DNA of 64,000 bases from Dasyornis broadbenti. Taxonomy: Eukaryota; Chordata; Aves; Passeriformes; Dasyornithidae. A program made the position numbers and the translations under genes. Positions 48,544 to 58,900 of the stretch are shown piece by piece; within the stretch, counting starts at the first letter, position 1, and every line of letters begins with the position of its first letter. The DNA is taken from assembly GCA_013397935.1 (NCBI GenBank), contig VZRN01011461.1, positions 764,611 to 828,610 on the forward strand. Direction: 5' to 3'. The notes beneath the pieces are model-generated. The model was not told the DNA's origin and did not search any database. It saw only the letters and a program-made list of their open reading frames with translations.

Positions 48544-49145
48544 TGTTGGAAAACACACCAGTTTTGAAATGCTTTAAATAACTTTAGCCAGGTTTGTCCA
48601 CCTTTGCCCTGGGAAAGGGAACTGAAGCTCCTTCCCAGGGCACTGTTCCTCCAGGTGAGGCCTGGTGAGCTCAGCATCCCAAGAGCCTGGGAGCGGCACA
48701 GGAGATCCACAAGAGATCCCAGCTCTCAGTGGGCACCTGCAAACATCTGCCCCAGACACCAGCCCTGGCACCGTGGGAGACATCGGGTCCAGAAAGGACT
48801 GAGGAGAAAAGTGAAGAATGAAAATCTAATGAACATCGGAGGCGAAGAGATTGGGATTCAATAGGAAACTGAATCCTGGGGGTTGCTCAGCTTGGAACCA
48901 ATGAAGACTGAGCCAGTGCCTTTCTGTGGGTTTGGATTGGATAAAGTCTGGGAGAAAATCTTGTAAAAACATATTTTTCATGGAATGATTCTCCCTGCAC
49001 AGCCGGGCTGTGTGTGGATGAGATGAGTCCTGTGGCAAATCCTGGTCAGAACAACATCCTGGCCAGAAAATGAAGCAATGCCTTGACTCTCTGACATTAA
49101 AAATGTTGTTGGAGGGTTTTTGTTTTTCCTGCAGTTTTGGTGACA
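48544..49145. mobile_element. LTR-like element, copy A (probable solo LTR)
   Basis: A 602-bp unit that reappears at 61478-62083 with about 40 differences by eye. It starts TGTTGG and ends GGTGACA, so it has the TG...CA ends of retroviral LTRs, and is flanked on both sides by CCTA (48540-48543 and 49146-49149), a 4-bp target duplication. No gag, pol or env sequence lies beside it, which fits a solo LTR left by recombination. The transcription direction is not certain: I could not settle on a TATA box or polyadenylation signal. The short open frames inside it are not genes. The LTR identity is inferred from size, ends and target duplication. Confidence 0.75.
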
Positions 49146-49149
49146 CCTA

Positions 49150-51869
49150 TACCAAGTTGAGCAGTGCAGTCACCAAAGGATTCCCAGTGCTGTGCTGTGT
49201 TAACCTGCAAAAACTTCTCCCTGTGATTAATTCGCCTTTTTGGGAGATGTCCTAATGACCTTCCAAGTCAACAAAACAGCCATAGGAACATGGCAGCCTT
49301 TTCATTTATACTTTTGCAAAGAGAGTGGCGTTTCTTAATTGTGATATAGGAAGAAATATTTTTTTAATTTCTACTTAACAGGAAATCCTTATGTCTGATC
49401 AATTCTGGGCATTTTGAAGTAGTCATTGCTTCTACTAAAGTTAATCAAAACTTACTGCTGTGTAAGAAAAAATCAATGGAAAACAGATTGAGATCATATA
49501 AGGATAATTCTGCTGCAGGGCCTCTCTGGCTTTCCCCATCAATAAGCAGGAGCCTGAGTGCTAAAAGTTTCATGCGTCCTCCTGATGTCTTTATTAATCA
49601 CCCCAGTGCCAAATCCTCCAGTCCACTCAACTTCATGGATCTGTTCTCAGTTGTGGGGTGGGGTTTTTGTGATGATTGCGCCAGGAAATTTTGCCGACGG
49701 GCTCTTTCAGAAGCCTCAAGGTGTTTTCAATGCAGATGCAGTGCAGTGAGTTACAATTAGATCTGGCTGGACAGGACGCTTTCATTGAGAGTTCATCCTG
49801 GGCTAAAAGCGAAGGGAAACTGCATAAAGGTGTTTGTGTTCCATTTGCACAAACCCTGAATCTTGAATTTTGCTTCCTATTGCACAAAAGTATATTCTGT
49901 ATTCTATAATTATAGTCTCTATTGCTATATAAAGAATATGCAATTATAGAAAAAAGTATTTATGTAAATCTCAAATATACATTATGCAATAATTGCCAAT
50001 ATAAATTTACATATTTTATCTAATATTCTCCACATATACAGCATTTTATAGGTTCAATAACTTTTATGTCTATTAAGAACCTTATAAAATAGAATGGTGG
50101 TATTTCACCAGAAGGTCAGACTAGAGAGTGATTTATAGTTAATGGCAGAAGCAGGAGAAACGTGCATTGCTTTGCCTTTGTGGCAAGTCTGTACTGCAGT
50201 TGTCATTGTGGGCAAATAATTGCCAATGCCATCTGCTCCAAGTGCAGCCTGAACCTCTGCACCCTGACTTGGGGCACAGTTAGACACTTAGTGGCTTGGG
50301 AAATGATTGAAAACAGGATTTGCTTCATACACGAATTACTGCCCACTAGATGATTATTTTTTGGTGTTATCGACCTTTTCCCACACCTCTCCCTGTACCT
50401 GTAGGCAAACTCCAGTGGAATTTAAACAAACATTTGATGTCAGGCTGTGAAATTCCTAATCAGCTCTCAGTGTTTGTCTTCCTGAGGGCTCTTCAGTGCC
50501 TTCCTGCCAGTGAGGTTGACACGGATCACACACCAATGAAAAATAACATTATTCCTTTGGCTTTAATTTTTTTTCCTGTCTCTTTTCTTCAGGATCTGTT
50601 TTATTCAATCACTTTGGGAATGGGGAGAAGCTGTAGTTTGCTTTTAATCTGAGGGGATTTGTCATTTCTTCTGGCTTCATTTATTTGTGCTGAGAACAGG
50701 CAGCAATTGCTTCTCTTTGGGTTGTCCACGTGCCCCCTCTGGTCAGCTGAAACCAGGCTGCCCAAATGTCTGTAAAACCAGAATTGATGTCCTAATTAGT
50801 TGCAGTTCAGAAGGAATTTTCTGTCCTGTTGGTAGGCTATGACACAGGAAAAGGAATTGCAGCTTTTGCCAATTTATGAAAGTACCGTTCATATTCAGCA
50901 AAGGATTTTGGGACAGTGGAAACAAATTTACTTAATGTGCCCACTTAAAAATGCTTGCTCTTGAACTTGCCCTAATTATGCCATTTTAATTATTTGAGGA
51001 AACGCATTAAATGGTCTTTTAGCTCTGCAAGCAGTCAACAATCAAAATAGGTAAATACACAGATATTTGCATGCATTTTCCTGTGCATATCAATATGCCA
51101 CAAGAGCCGACTCAGTGCAGTGGAACAGCATCTTCCGAGTCATTAGGAACCGCTAATGTGTGGTTAAATAATAATAATTCTGAAGACCTATTTACCTGAT
51201 AGGTATAGTGGTCCTGATGGAACGATCAGAAGCTAAATAACAAAGATTTTAAAATGTCCCTAATATTTCTAGAAGACCTAACAGTTCCTACGGAGCTCCA
51301 CGTACAGTCAGCCTGGCAAGCTGCAGATGCCACTTAAGAAGCTGATGATGTACAGGAATGAATAATCTATTTATGATGCATGGCTTCATCAGCATGGCAC
51401 CCTGCACTTGTGGAATAAAAAAAATCACCTCAAATGAAGTTTTCTTAAAAAAAAGAAAGTTGGGAAAAAGGCAGGTATAGGTCTTGTAATCACTTTATTT
51501 AGATTCTGGTTTCTTTCTCTTCTCTTGGGACAGAAGTTGTGAGCCCCAGTTAACAACCAGGGAAGTCCCACTCCGGCAGGGGGAAGGTGGGACACAGCTG
51601 CTGTTAAAGTAAGGAATGAAAGATCCTGGCATTCTTCAGCCAGGAACGTAGGGAGGTCTGCATTAACACAAAATTTCTAAGAAATTTCTAATAATTTCTC
51701 ATTCTTTGTTAGTTGAGGGCACTAGCAGATCAGTTTAGTTTTTATTAGCAGTGGCTGTGGACTGTGGCCATTGTCCCCTCAGGTCCTGTGTGTGTCACAC
51801 GCTGTTGGCCAGACTGCACTCGAGGCCATGGGCAAACAGGCTCGTTCTTTAAATTGTGCATTAATGTAC
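49150..51869. other. Unique noncoding stretch with AT-rich and motif-dense parts
   Basis: No gene recognised. About 49890-50060 is very AT-rich without a clear period. About 50940-51420 is dense in homeodomain- and POU-like motifs (see findings). Remaining open frames are short and lie on both strands. Confidence 0.5.
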
Positions 51870-51910
51870 TTTTTTTTTTTTTTTTTGTAAGGCNTTTTTT
51901 TTTTTTTTTT
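51870..51910. repeat. Two poly(T) runs around an ambiguous base
   Basis: Seventeen T (51870-51886), then GTAAGGC, an N at 51894, and sixteen T (51895-51910). The single N between homopolymers marks a consensus failure; true run lengths are unreliable. Confidence 0.9.
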
Positions 51911-52910
51911 ATAATAATGATCAGTGAGTACCATGTGAGGCCTGAAGTCTGCTGTGCCACTGGCAGCACTCCTGGCGTGGCTGGGCAGCTGCTGTGCTTC
52001 AGCAGATGCTCGTTTCACCAGATTTAGTCTCTCTGTTGTTTTCCCAACCTCATTATTCTACCTGCTGTCTCTTTCCCTTTGTGCTTACATTATCCAAGGC
52101 AAGGATCCGTGCCAAGCACGGTGGAGCCCAGATTCCTGTGTCCCAGGTGCCTGGGCATCACTGCAGGCTTCAGGTGACTTTGCTGCTCCTCAGGCTGCCT
52201 GGGACAGCTTCCCTGCATGACCTGGTGGCTCAGCAGACACTTGAGTAGGAGACATTTCTGGTTTTCACTGCCAACCAAAGAAAAATTTTCTTTGATTAAT
52301 GAAGACACCTGATGATTAAATAGGTAAAAGTATTCATCATGCAACAAAATAATTTTTTTTGTTATGGCATGGATAACTTCAGGGATATTTTGTTTTGTTT
52401 TTTTCAGTGTGCTGCTAGTGAATATGAAATTAAAAGATATTTGGCATGAACAGCTCTAAGAAGGCACCGATTCTACTCCAGAACACAGCTGATTACGTTG
52501 GGCTGGAAAGACAGGTCATTAGGAAAGCCAATCCATAATTTCAAGTGCATTCCATTTTAGTTCTCGGATTTCTTTTCCAGGTTCTAAATCTCCAGACACT
52601 TCGGTTATCCCTTCAGCCTTGCAGGGTGACCAGGTTTTAGAATGAGCAGATGAAGAGCTCTGTCGTGCAACTGCCAGCCCAGTGTTGAACACCTGCTGCT
52701 CTTCCATGGACAGAACTTCAGGAATGGTGGTGTTGGTGTAGATTTGGTGTGTGTGGAGTCCAAATAGCAGAGTAATGCAGATCCTATGGATAGAACCTGC
52801 TAAGGCAAGCACAGACTTCTCTGGGTCTCATTGTGCAGGAAAAGTCTCCTCATTAGCTCATTTGACTCAAGTGTTTCTCCTGCTGGGTTGCTATTTCTGG
52901 GTTCAAAGTT
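51911..52910. other. Noncoding stretch holding one coding-like minus-strand frame
   Basis: The minus strand has an uninterrupted 97-codon frame at 52519-52812 ending in a stop at 52519-52521. Its last 60 or so residues are polar and varied (for example VFNTGLAVARQSSSSAHSK and EIRELKWNALEIMDWLS), more like a genuine protein end than most frames here. I do not recognise it. No clear polypyrimidine-AG acceptor precedes it on that strand. It may be a lineage-specific last exon, an old pseudogene or chance. Confidence 0.3.
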
Positions 52911-52936
52911 AAAAAAAAAAAAAAAAGAAAAAAAAA
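52911..52936 (+). repeat. A-rich low-complexity run
   Basis: Sixteen A, one G and nine A in a row, just before the duplicated motif and the N gap. Confidence 0.95.
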
Positions 52937-53037
52937 TGTGTTTGCTCTTTCCTCCCTTTGGTTGNNNNNNNNNNNNNNNNNNNNNNNNNNNAAAAAAAAG
53001 GACAAATAATGTGTTTGCTCTTTGCTGCCGTTAGTTG
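52936..53037. repeat. Short direct repeat flanking an assembly gap
   Basis: ATGTGTTTGCTCTTT and a following CT/GTTG tail occur at 52936-52964 and again at 53009-53037 with four substitutions in 29 bases. Both copies follow an A-rich run. The N gap lies between them. Either a real tandem duplication or unmerged haplotype or error-containing reads at the gap edge would look like this. Confidence 0.85.
52965..52991. other. Assembly gap (27 N)
   Basis: Twenty-seven N bases directly between the two copies of the short repeat; probably an estimated size. Confidence 0.98.
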
Positions 53038-53859
53038 ATAATTATGTTTAGAGAGTTATTTCTACAAATAAACCCTGTCTGCACCTGTGTGTGTGCGCTT
53101 CCATCTGCACCAGCAGCGGGGCTTGTTTGCTGAGTGGAGCAGAGCTTCCAGAGTGCAGTGGGAATGAGGAACTCGACACTGGAACACGCAGAAAGGTGTG
53201 TTTGCCTGTGTCCTTCGCTCAGAGAATCACTGTGGCTCAGAGATTCTGGATCCAGGACACATCCAGGATCTCCAAGTGCAGGCCTGGGAGTCACCAACTA
53301 CACTGGGAGTTTGTCATCTCAAAGACTGACCAGATTCTAAATTTCGCAGCTGTCTCTGGTTTTATGGGCCAGCTGAAAACGCTGCATCTGAAGGGAGCTG
53401 CAGCTGGGAGTTTGGTGCTGCAGCCAAAACCTGCCATCTGTGGTTGTGCTTTCCAGGCTTGAATAAAATAACCAGCTCCTGAAAGCTGGATAACACCTCA
53501 TCTCTGGAAGTTTAGAAATGACCACTGCACGCAGGAACGCATCTCGAGTGCTGAGGGCTGGCTTGGCTGGGTGTGCGTGTGGTTAGAATGAAATAGGTGT
53601 GGAACTCCTTCAAGGTTGGATCCACCAATGCTAAAATATCCCAAAGATGTCTGGGAATACGTGTGCATATCTCTCTACGAATATCAGTAATTCAGATGCT
53701 ATGCCACTTTCAAAAATGGCTGACAAATCCAAGATCTTTCACATTCATCCTCACCTTCAATTTTTGTCATGCATTGTCTGCCCAAATTTATGTAAAATAG
53801 CGACTTTTATTGATTGTATTACCGTATATGAGTTAAGATTGAAAAAGTAGGGGCTGCTT
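53038..53859. other. Unique noncoding stretch
   Basis: No gene recognised. Overlapping open frames on both strands at 53031-53462 show no known motif. Confidence 0.5.
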
Positions 53860-54140
53860 ATTTTAAGGAGGAGGGACATGTGTGAAGCTGTACTGGCAGT
53901 CTTTAGTTGCAGGAAAAGTTGCTCGGGTAATGATGATAATGCAGATCCACAGGGAAAAGAGCAAAAGGTAATGGGCTTAAATTGTAGCAAAAGAGATTGA
54001 AATTGGGCATTAAAAAAAGCTTTCTAAAAGAAATAAATGGAGTAAATGACTTGGGGAAAGTGGAGTTTTCATAACTGAAGGCTTTTAAAACCAGGTTAGA
54101 TGGATGGCCCTAAGGAATGACTTGAGTTGTATATTCTGCT
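53860..54140 (+). mobile_element. Old CR1 LINE 3' region fragment
   Basis: The plus strand follows the CR1 region downstream of the reverse transcriptase: AAGGAGGAGGGACATG, GGTAATGGGCTTAAATTGTA, GCAAAAGAGATTGAAATTGG, GCATTAAAAAAAGCTTTCTA, then GTGGAGTTTTCATAACTGAA, GGCTTTTAAAACCAGGTTAG and ATGGATGGCCCTAAGGAATG. In consensus these correspond to the ATGGGCTTAAATTGCAGCAA, TTAGGAAAAACTTTCTA, AATCTCCATC, TTTAAGA-CAGGTTAGA and GGAATGGTCT blocks. It is old and 5' truncated, and the terminal tail repeats are missing or unrecognisable. Its end lies about 100 bp before the splice-like sequence at 54240. Confidence 0.75.
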
Positions 54141-54240
54141 ATTTGAAGTTCATTAACTGTCTTATTCTTCTGGCTCCATTGCTCATTTTCTTTTTTCCCC
54201 TCTATTTTCTCTACTTTGATCCTATTTCTCTCCATTTTAG

Positions 54241-54415
54241 AATGTCGCAGTGTTCAGAAAAAGTTCTTGGCTGAGTGTTCTATCAAAGGAAAACCGTTTA
54301 TCAAACACATTGTTTCAAATGGCAGTAAAGCCTTCAGATACCTCCCTGGCTACTTATTTTCATTAAATAGTGAAAGTCAAGTCAGCTCAGCTAAGTCTTG
54401 TGCTGGAAATTCAAG
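54241..54415 (+). other. Candidate exon (unconfirmed), acceptor and donor-like borders
   Basis: A long pyrimidine-rich run (about 54186-54238) ends in TTTTAG at 54240, close to an ideal splice acceptor. At 54411-54420 TCAAGGTTTG gives an AAG|GTTTG donor, less strong but acceptable. Between them one frame stays open for all 175 bases (first full codon at 54243; residues such as CRSVQKKFLAECSIKGKPF and HIVSNGSKAFRYLPGYLF), while I noted stops in the other two frames. I recognise no protein family. It could be a coding exon of a poorly conserved gene, a lncRNA exon or a chance arrangement; the old CR1 just upstream means the site may have arisen in repeat-rich intron DNA. Confidence 0.25.
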
Positions 54416-55940
54416 GTTTGTCTGGTTTTTATTTTAATTAAAAAAGAAAAATTCTAGTTGTGAACTAGGTGCAGGAAACTGCTGTTGCCCACTGCGTTGC
54501 TGCTAAGCTCCTTAGCATCTGCAGTGTAGAGCTTTTGACAGCCTTGGACAATGAGTTAATTGCGAGGAGCGGAGTTATCATGAGCTCTGCACCAAAGCAG
54601 TGGCTTTTGTTGAAGTCTGCCTGCCTGCAATCACCAGGGCCCCTCTGTAATTATCCTGGAGTGCCTCTTCAATCAGGAGCCTGCCCCGGCCTGGGCACTG
54701 CCACTCGGAGATGTTGTTGAGATCTGGGCACACTCCTGTCACATCAGCGCCCGCTGCTGCTGCAATCCCAGCTCCTGCTGCCTGTCCCGGTGTGTAACCA
54801 CCTCACCCACGGCACTCACAGAGCTGGGAATGCCCGCACTCGGGTGGTTTTTCCACCTCCAGCCCTGCCGGCAGCAGCTCCGGAGCTGCAGCTCCTCATC
54901 TTCGGCTGTGAGCCGGGAGAGCGCGAGGCCGCGCCTTGGACTGCAGGTGGCAGAGCCAAAGCAAAGCACCGGGCTGGTGGTGCTTGAAAACAAAGCTGCT
55001 GTCCTTCCCAGGCCTGGGGAAGGGGCTCAGTGGAGAGCAGGATTATTTGTGTGAGCTAAATACAGCAATTCCGTCTTGTTTAGCTGCAACAGACACCCTC
55101 TGCTGAGTCACTCCTGATTGCTTTATGCAGAACATGCGCTGCCTGTGCCTAAAGAGGGTTATTAAAGACTGCTGAGTACAGAGAGCTTTAACAAAGAGAT
55201 CTCCGGGTAAACACTGACATTTGTTACTGCCTCTGTTCAGCACTGCCGAAGGTCCCTGGGAACTTGGGAAATTGAGCTGTCAGGTCTATGAAGATGAAAT
55301 GAAACTTTGTTCTATGGCTTCAGTCCCTTAGGAAAGTTTTTCAGGTCATTTAGCGTTGGCACTGCGAGGAGAGCTTATTATTATTTTCCTGAAAATTATT
55401 CCCTTTTGTTGATAAATGCAGAGTGACAGCTTGGCATTGCTGTTCGCCCGTTTGTGTTTGGTTAAGGCAGTGCCTGAAAGACTGACAGGGCATTTTGCAG
55501 GCAGCTGGGTCTGTGGGCAGGACAGGATGACTGATGGGTGTCAGATGTAACCACAGCACCAACTGACTTGTAAATTCTACTTAAGCACATTCACAGGATG
55601 ACTTGGCAAGAAGGCACGAAATGTTCTGGGAGGAAGATTCATTTCTCGCTATTGCCAGGCTTGAGCATAGCTGCTGTGCTAAAAAGAGAGAGTTTCAGGG
55701 GAGCAATGAAATGAGGTGAAGCCAAGGTTTGAACCTTTGAAACTCGTAGACCAGGCCTTGCCTGAGCTTTTGTCAGTCTGATTTGCAAGGAAGAAAACCT
55801 CAGTATTTATAAAAGTCTTCTTAACACTTTCTTTAGATTGCTGCTCTAAGAGTTTTTGTAAAATGGGTGTGTTGTATTGCCGAGAAATTTCACAGGTATA
55901 CCACTAAAACACAAGTTTTCACCCTTAAAATATTAGTTGT
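54416..55940. other. Noncoding stretch with a GC-rich part
   Basis: About 54700-55030 is GC-rich with scattered CpG but shorter and weaker than the 36-kb block. Opposing open frames of 65-84 codons cross it. No gene recognised. Confidence 0.5.
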
Positions 55941-55987
55941 AAATAAAAAATAATAATAATAAAAAAAACAAAAAAACAAAAAAACAA
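55941..55987 (+). repeat. A-rich low-complexity run
   Basis: An AAT-repeat stretch followed by A runs broken by single C bases; no flanking target duplication noticed. Confidence 0.9.
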
Positions 55988-58900
55988 CCCAAAAGGCTTC
56001 TTAATTTTCATAGTGATTTTCAATTCCATGACTAAGGGCATGGAAAAGCCTTTGTGGACTTAAGGATGGAAGAGTTCTGAGCAATGTTTGACTCTCAGTG
56101 TTCCATGCTGTCTGACCCCGGGGGAGCAGGGAGCAGCCATCCCTGGTGTGCCAGTGTTTTGGTGTTGGTCCTGTTCTGCTGAGGACCCACTTCTGCAGGT
56201 TTTATCCGTCCCTCCTTCCCCAGCCTTGCAGGCAGAGCAGGGAGCATTCTGACCCCTGCGGAGCTGGGCAGATGGAGCTGCTCTCTGCACAGCCCTGCGT
56301 GGTTACACACCGAGCTGTGCTGGGGAAAAACCTAACGTGGGCTTAGCATTCAATTCCTGTTTGCAGCTTCAGGCAGCTGCGCCGCGCACATCGGCTCTCG
56401 GAGCTGCAGTGCTTATCAGTGCTTTTCCCAACAGAAAGGGGTATTATGGCTCCTGCTATCAAGCCCCACAATCTGCATGCGGGATTCTTTTCCTTTAAGA
56501 CGATAATCTCTTTTCCCTTGCTTCCTATGCTCCGGTGCCTGAGGAGGGAAAGAGCGGAGGCCAAAATGTGAAATGTGCCCAAATCCACCATTTCTCTGGA
56601 CACACAGCAAGAAAAAGTCAACCTTTATTACAGAGGTGTTATTTACAGGCTGGCTGTTGTTAATGGATGCTTCATTACATGTGAAAAAATAGTTTTCTTT
56701 GGGACATTAATTTTTGGCTCAGTGTTTGTTGTACTGAGTATCCTTTCCTCACAGGCACAGTCAGTACTCCTGCCAGACAGGGAGCTCTAATACTGCTGTG
56801 GTTATTTTTTAACTAGATGCCGTTTGATTTATAATCCAGTGACTCTAATTGAAGAACCAGTAAGGCTCAGATAACAGAGCAGGTCCCAGGCAGAGCAGCT
56901 TCCCATGTAAATTCTGCTTTAAGTAAATAACCAGGGAGCTGGTTCTGGGTTTGAAGCAGACCAAAACGCCAGGAGCCAGCGCTGGCTGCTGGGATGTGCC
57001 TCCTGTGGGATGGGGGAACGTTTGGACAAGGAACAGAAGTTATAAAATGTAATTCATCCAGATCTGCAGCTGTCTGAATTTCAGCTTTCCTGTGGATCTG
57101 CAGAGGCAGAGGGGTCTGCAGTGCCTGGAAGCTGCAGTGCTGTCCTGCCCAGTGCTGAATTCCCAGCCTAAGGAAAAGTGGGTGCACTGCACGGCCCGTG
57201 TTTATTTGATACAAATATTCAATATATCTTCATCCACATGTTGTCAGAGCAGACCCAGCAGCTCGACTTGTGACTGTCAGAATCTGTGCATGAGCTCTGG
57301 CATGGGAGTGCTCAGCTCTCAGAGCCTGGCTGCTCTGAGATCCCTTTCCTGCTCTGTTTCCATGTTGAACATTGCCAGCAATGCACTGGCTGTATTCAGA
57401 TTGGTTTCTTAAAGCCGAGCAAACACTGAAATGAACATCTCGGTATAATTTCATTTGCAAATCCACCTCTGGTGAAATCAATCCTTCCTCACTCTCTTAA
57501 AAAAACACAAAACAAAAACCACCCAGCTTTGTCATTTCAGAGGAGTTTGTGATGATGGACATAAACTTGGAGAGTTTTTGTCTTGTAGCAGTGGATCTCT
57601 CAAATATCCAAAGGTTAAGCATGCTCTTAAGTCAGGACTAGTTTGTATCTGGAGCCTGGGATGTCTGCTGGGCACAGTGACCCGGGGAATCCTGGAGCTG
57701 GCGGTGCTGCAGGATTTCAGTGCTGGAAGCCCCAGGAAAAGCCTGTGTCACTCGTGTCAGGGTACACGGATGGAACCTGCTGAGACAGAAACCAGGTTAC
57801 AGCTGGATATCGGTGCAGAGACCATCACACGGTGAAAGCAGTGAAAATTCTTATCATGCACTTTTCAATAATGGCTCGGAAAACTGCTAAGTCACTTTCA
57901 TAAACCAGGAGGAGCTATTTAAAATGTTTCTTCTGTCCTTCAAGCTTCTTCAGAAATGGTTTAATCCTCCTAAAAGGTTGTTTTTAGGGAAATTCTGTCT
58001 GTTTTGAAAGTATTATAGATATCTTTCCTGGAATTCGGTGTCCATTTCAGAAGTGAATTCCCTCCTGTCACACACAATTTTGTGTTGGCAAACAGCCATC
58101 CCGAGCTCTGACTGCACATCTTCATGCCTGGAAACTAAAACAGCCACAAATCGCTTTGACTCCCAGCTCTGTTCAGGGAGCAACAAGAGATGAAAGTTTC
58201 ATCATGGATAAATGAAAGCATTTTGGTGACTTGAAGCAGCAAGCTTTAGCTTGTGGAGAAGTTTGATTCCAGTGCTTTATTTAGGATGATTCAGCATTAT
58301 GACTTCAAGGGGGGAAGGTGTCTGTGTTTGGGAGCCCTGGTTATATTGGCAGGGCTGGGTTTTGAGCTGGTGTGGGCTGCCCCAAAGGCAAGCGGGGTCC
58401 CTTTGCTCCAAGCTCTTCCCAGGATTTCCCCTCAGGGAAGCCCCACAGCTCAAGGAAAAGCTGATGCTGTAATTTCCCTGGCCTGGAGGGTTCTTTGGGT
58501 GCGTTTGCCTTTCTCTCAGGAGCGCACATCTACCCTGTCCTTTGCTCAGAGGTTTTTGTGCATGCTGAACTACTCTCTAGTAAAACTAATCCTTACAGAG
58601 GGCTCCTTTTGTGCAGCTCAAGGAATCTGGGTTACTTTCAGGAAGCCTAAATCCAGGCTTTCTTCCCTTAATTCAAGTGGACACATCCAGTTTGTTTAGA
58701 ACAGCCTAAATTCCACAAGTGGAAACTGATCTGTTCTTTGTGGCCTGGTGCCCTCAGTCCCATCTGAAGTCAGGGGCTGGGCTGGAGATGAGGTGCTGGG
58801 TCTGATACTCCTCAAGGATTCTCTGCCTGCCCATGAGGAAGCCAAGGCTCCGTCCTGTGCCGTGCCCTTCATTCCCACAGGGATCCAGCTGGGTGCTCTG

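Noticed and set aside
48604..49146. Matching open frames in both LTR-like copies (86 and 113 codons plus; 106 and 107 codons minus) as a conserved gene family
   Set aside because: The similarity is explained by the shared element. Frames run on both strands and resemble no retroviral or cellular protein.
50729..50747. Second CTCF-like site (GTGCCCCCTCTGGTCAGC)
   Set aside because: Aligned to the core CCASYAGRKGGCRC it matches only about 10 of 14 positions, missing most of the 5' half.
54700..55030. CpG-island promoter
   Set aside because: GC-rich, but CpG is only scattered and the stretch is short; no first-exon or core-promoter signal. Much weaker than the 36-kb block.
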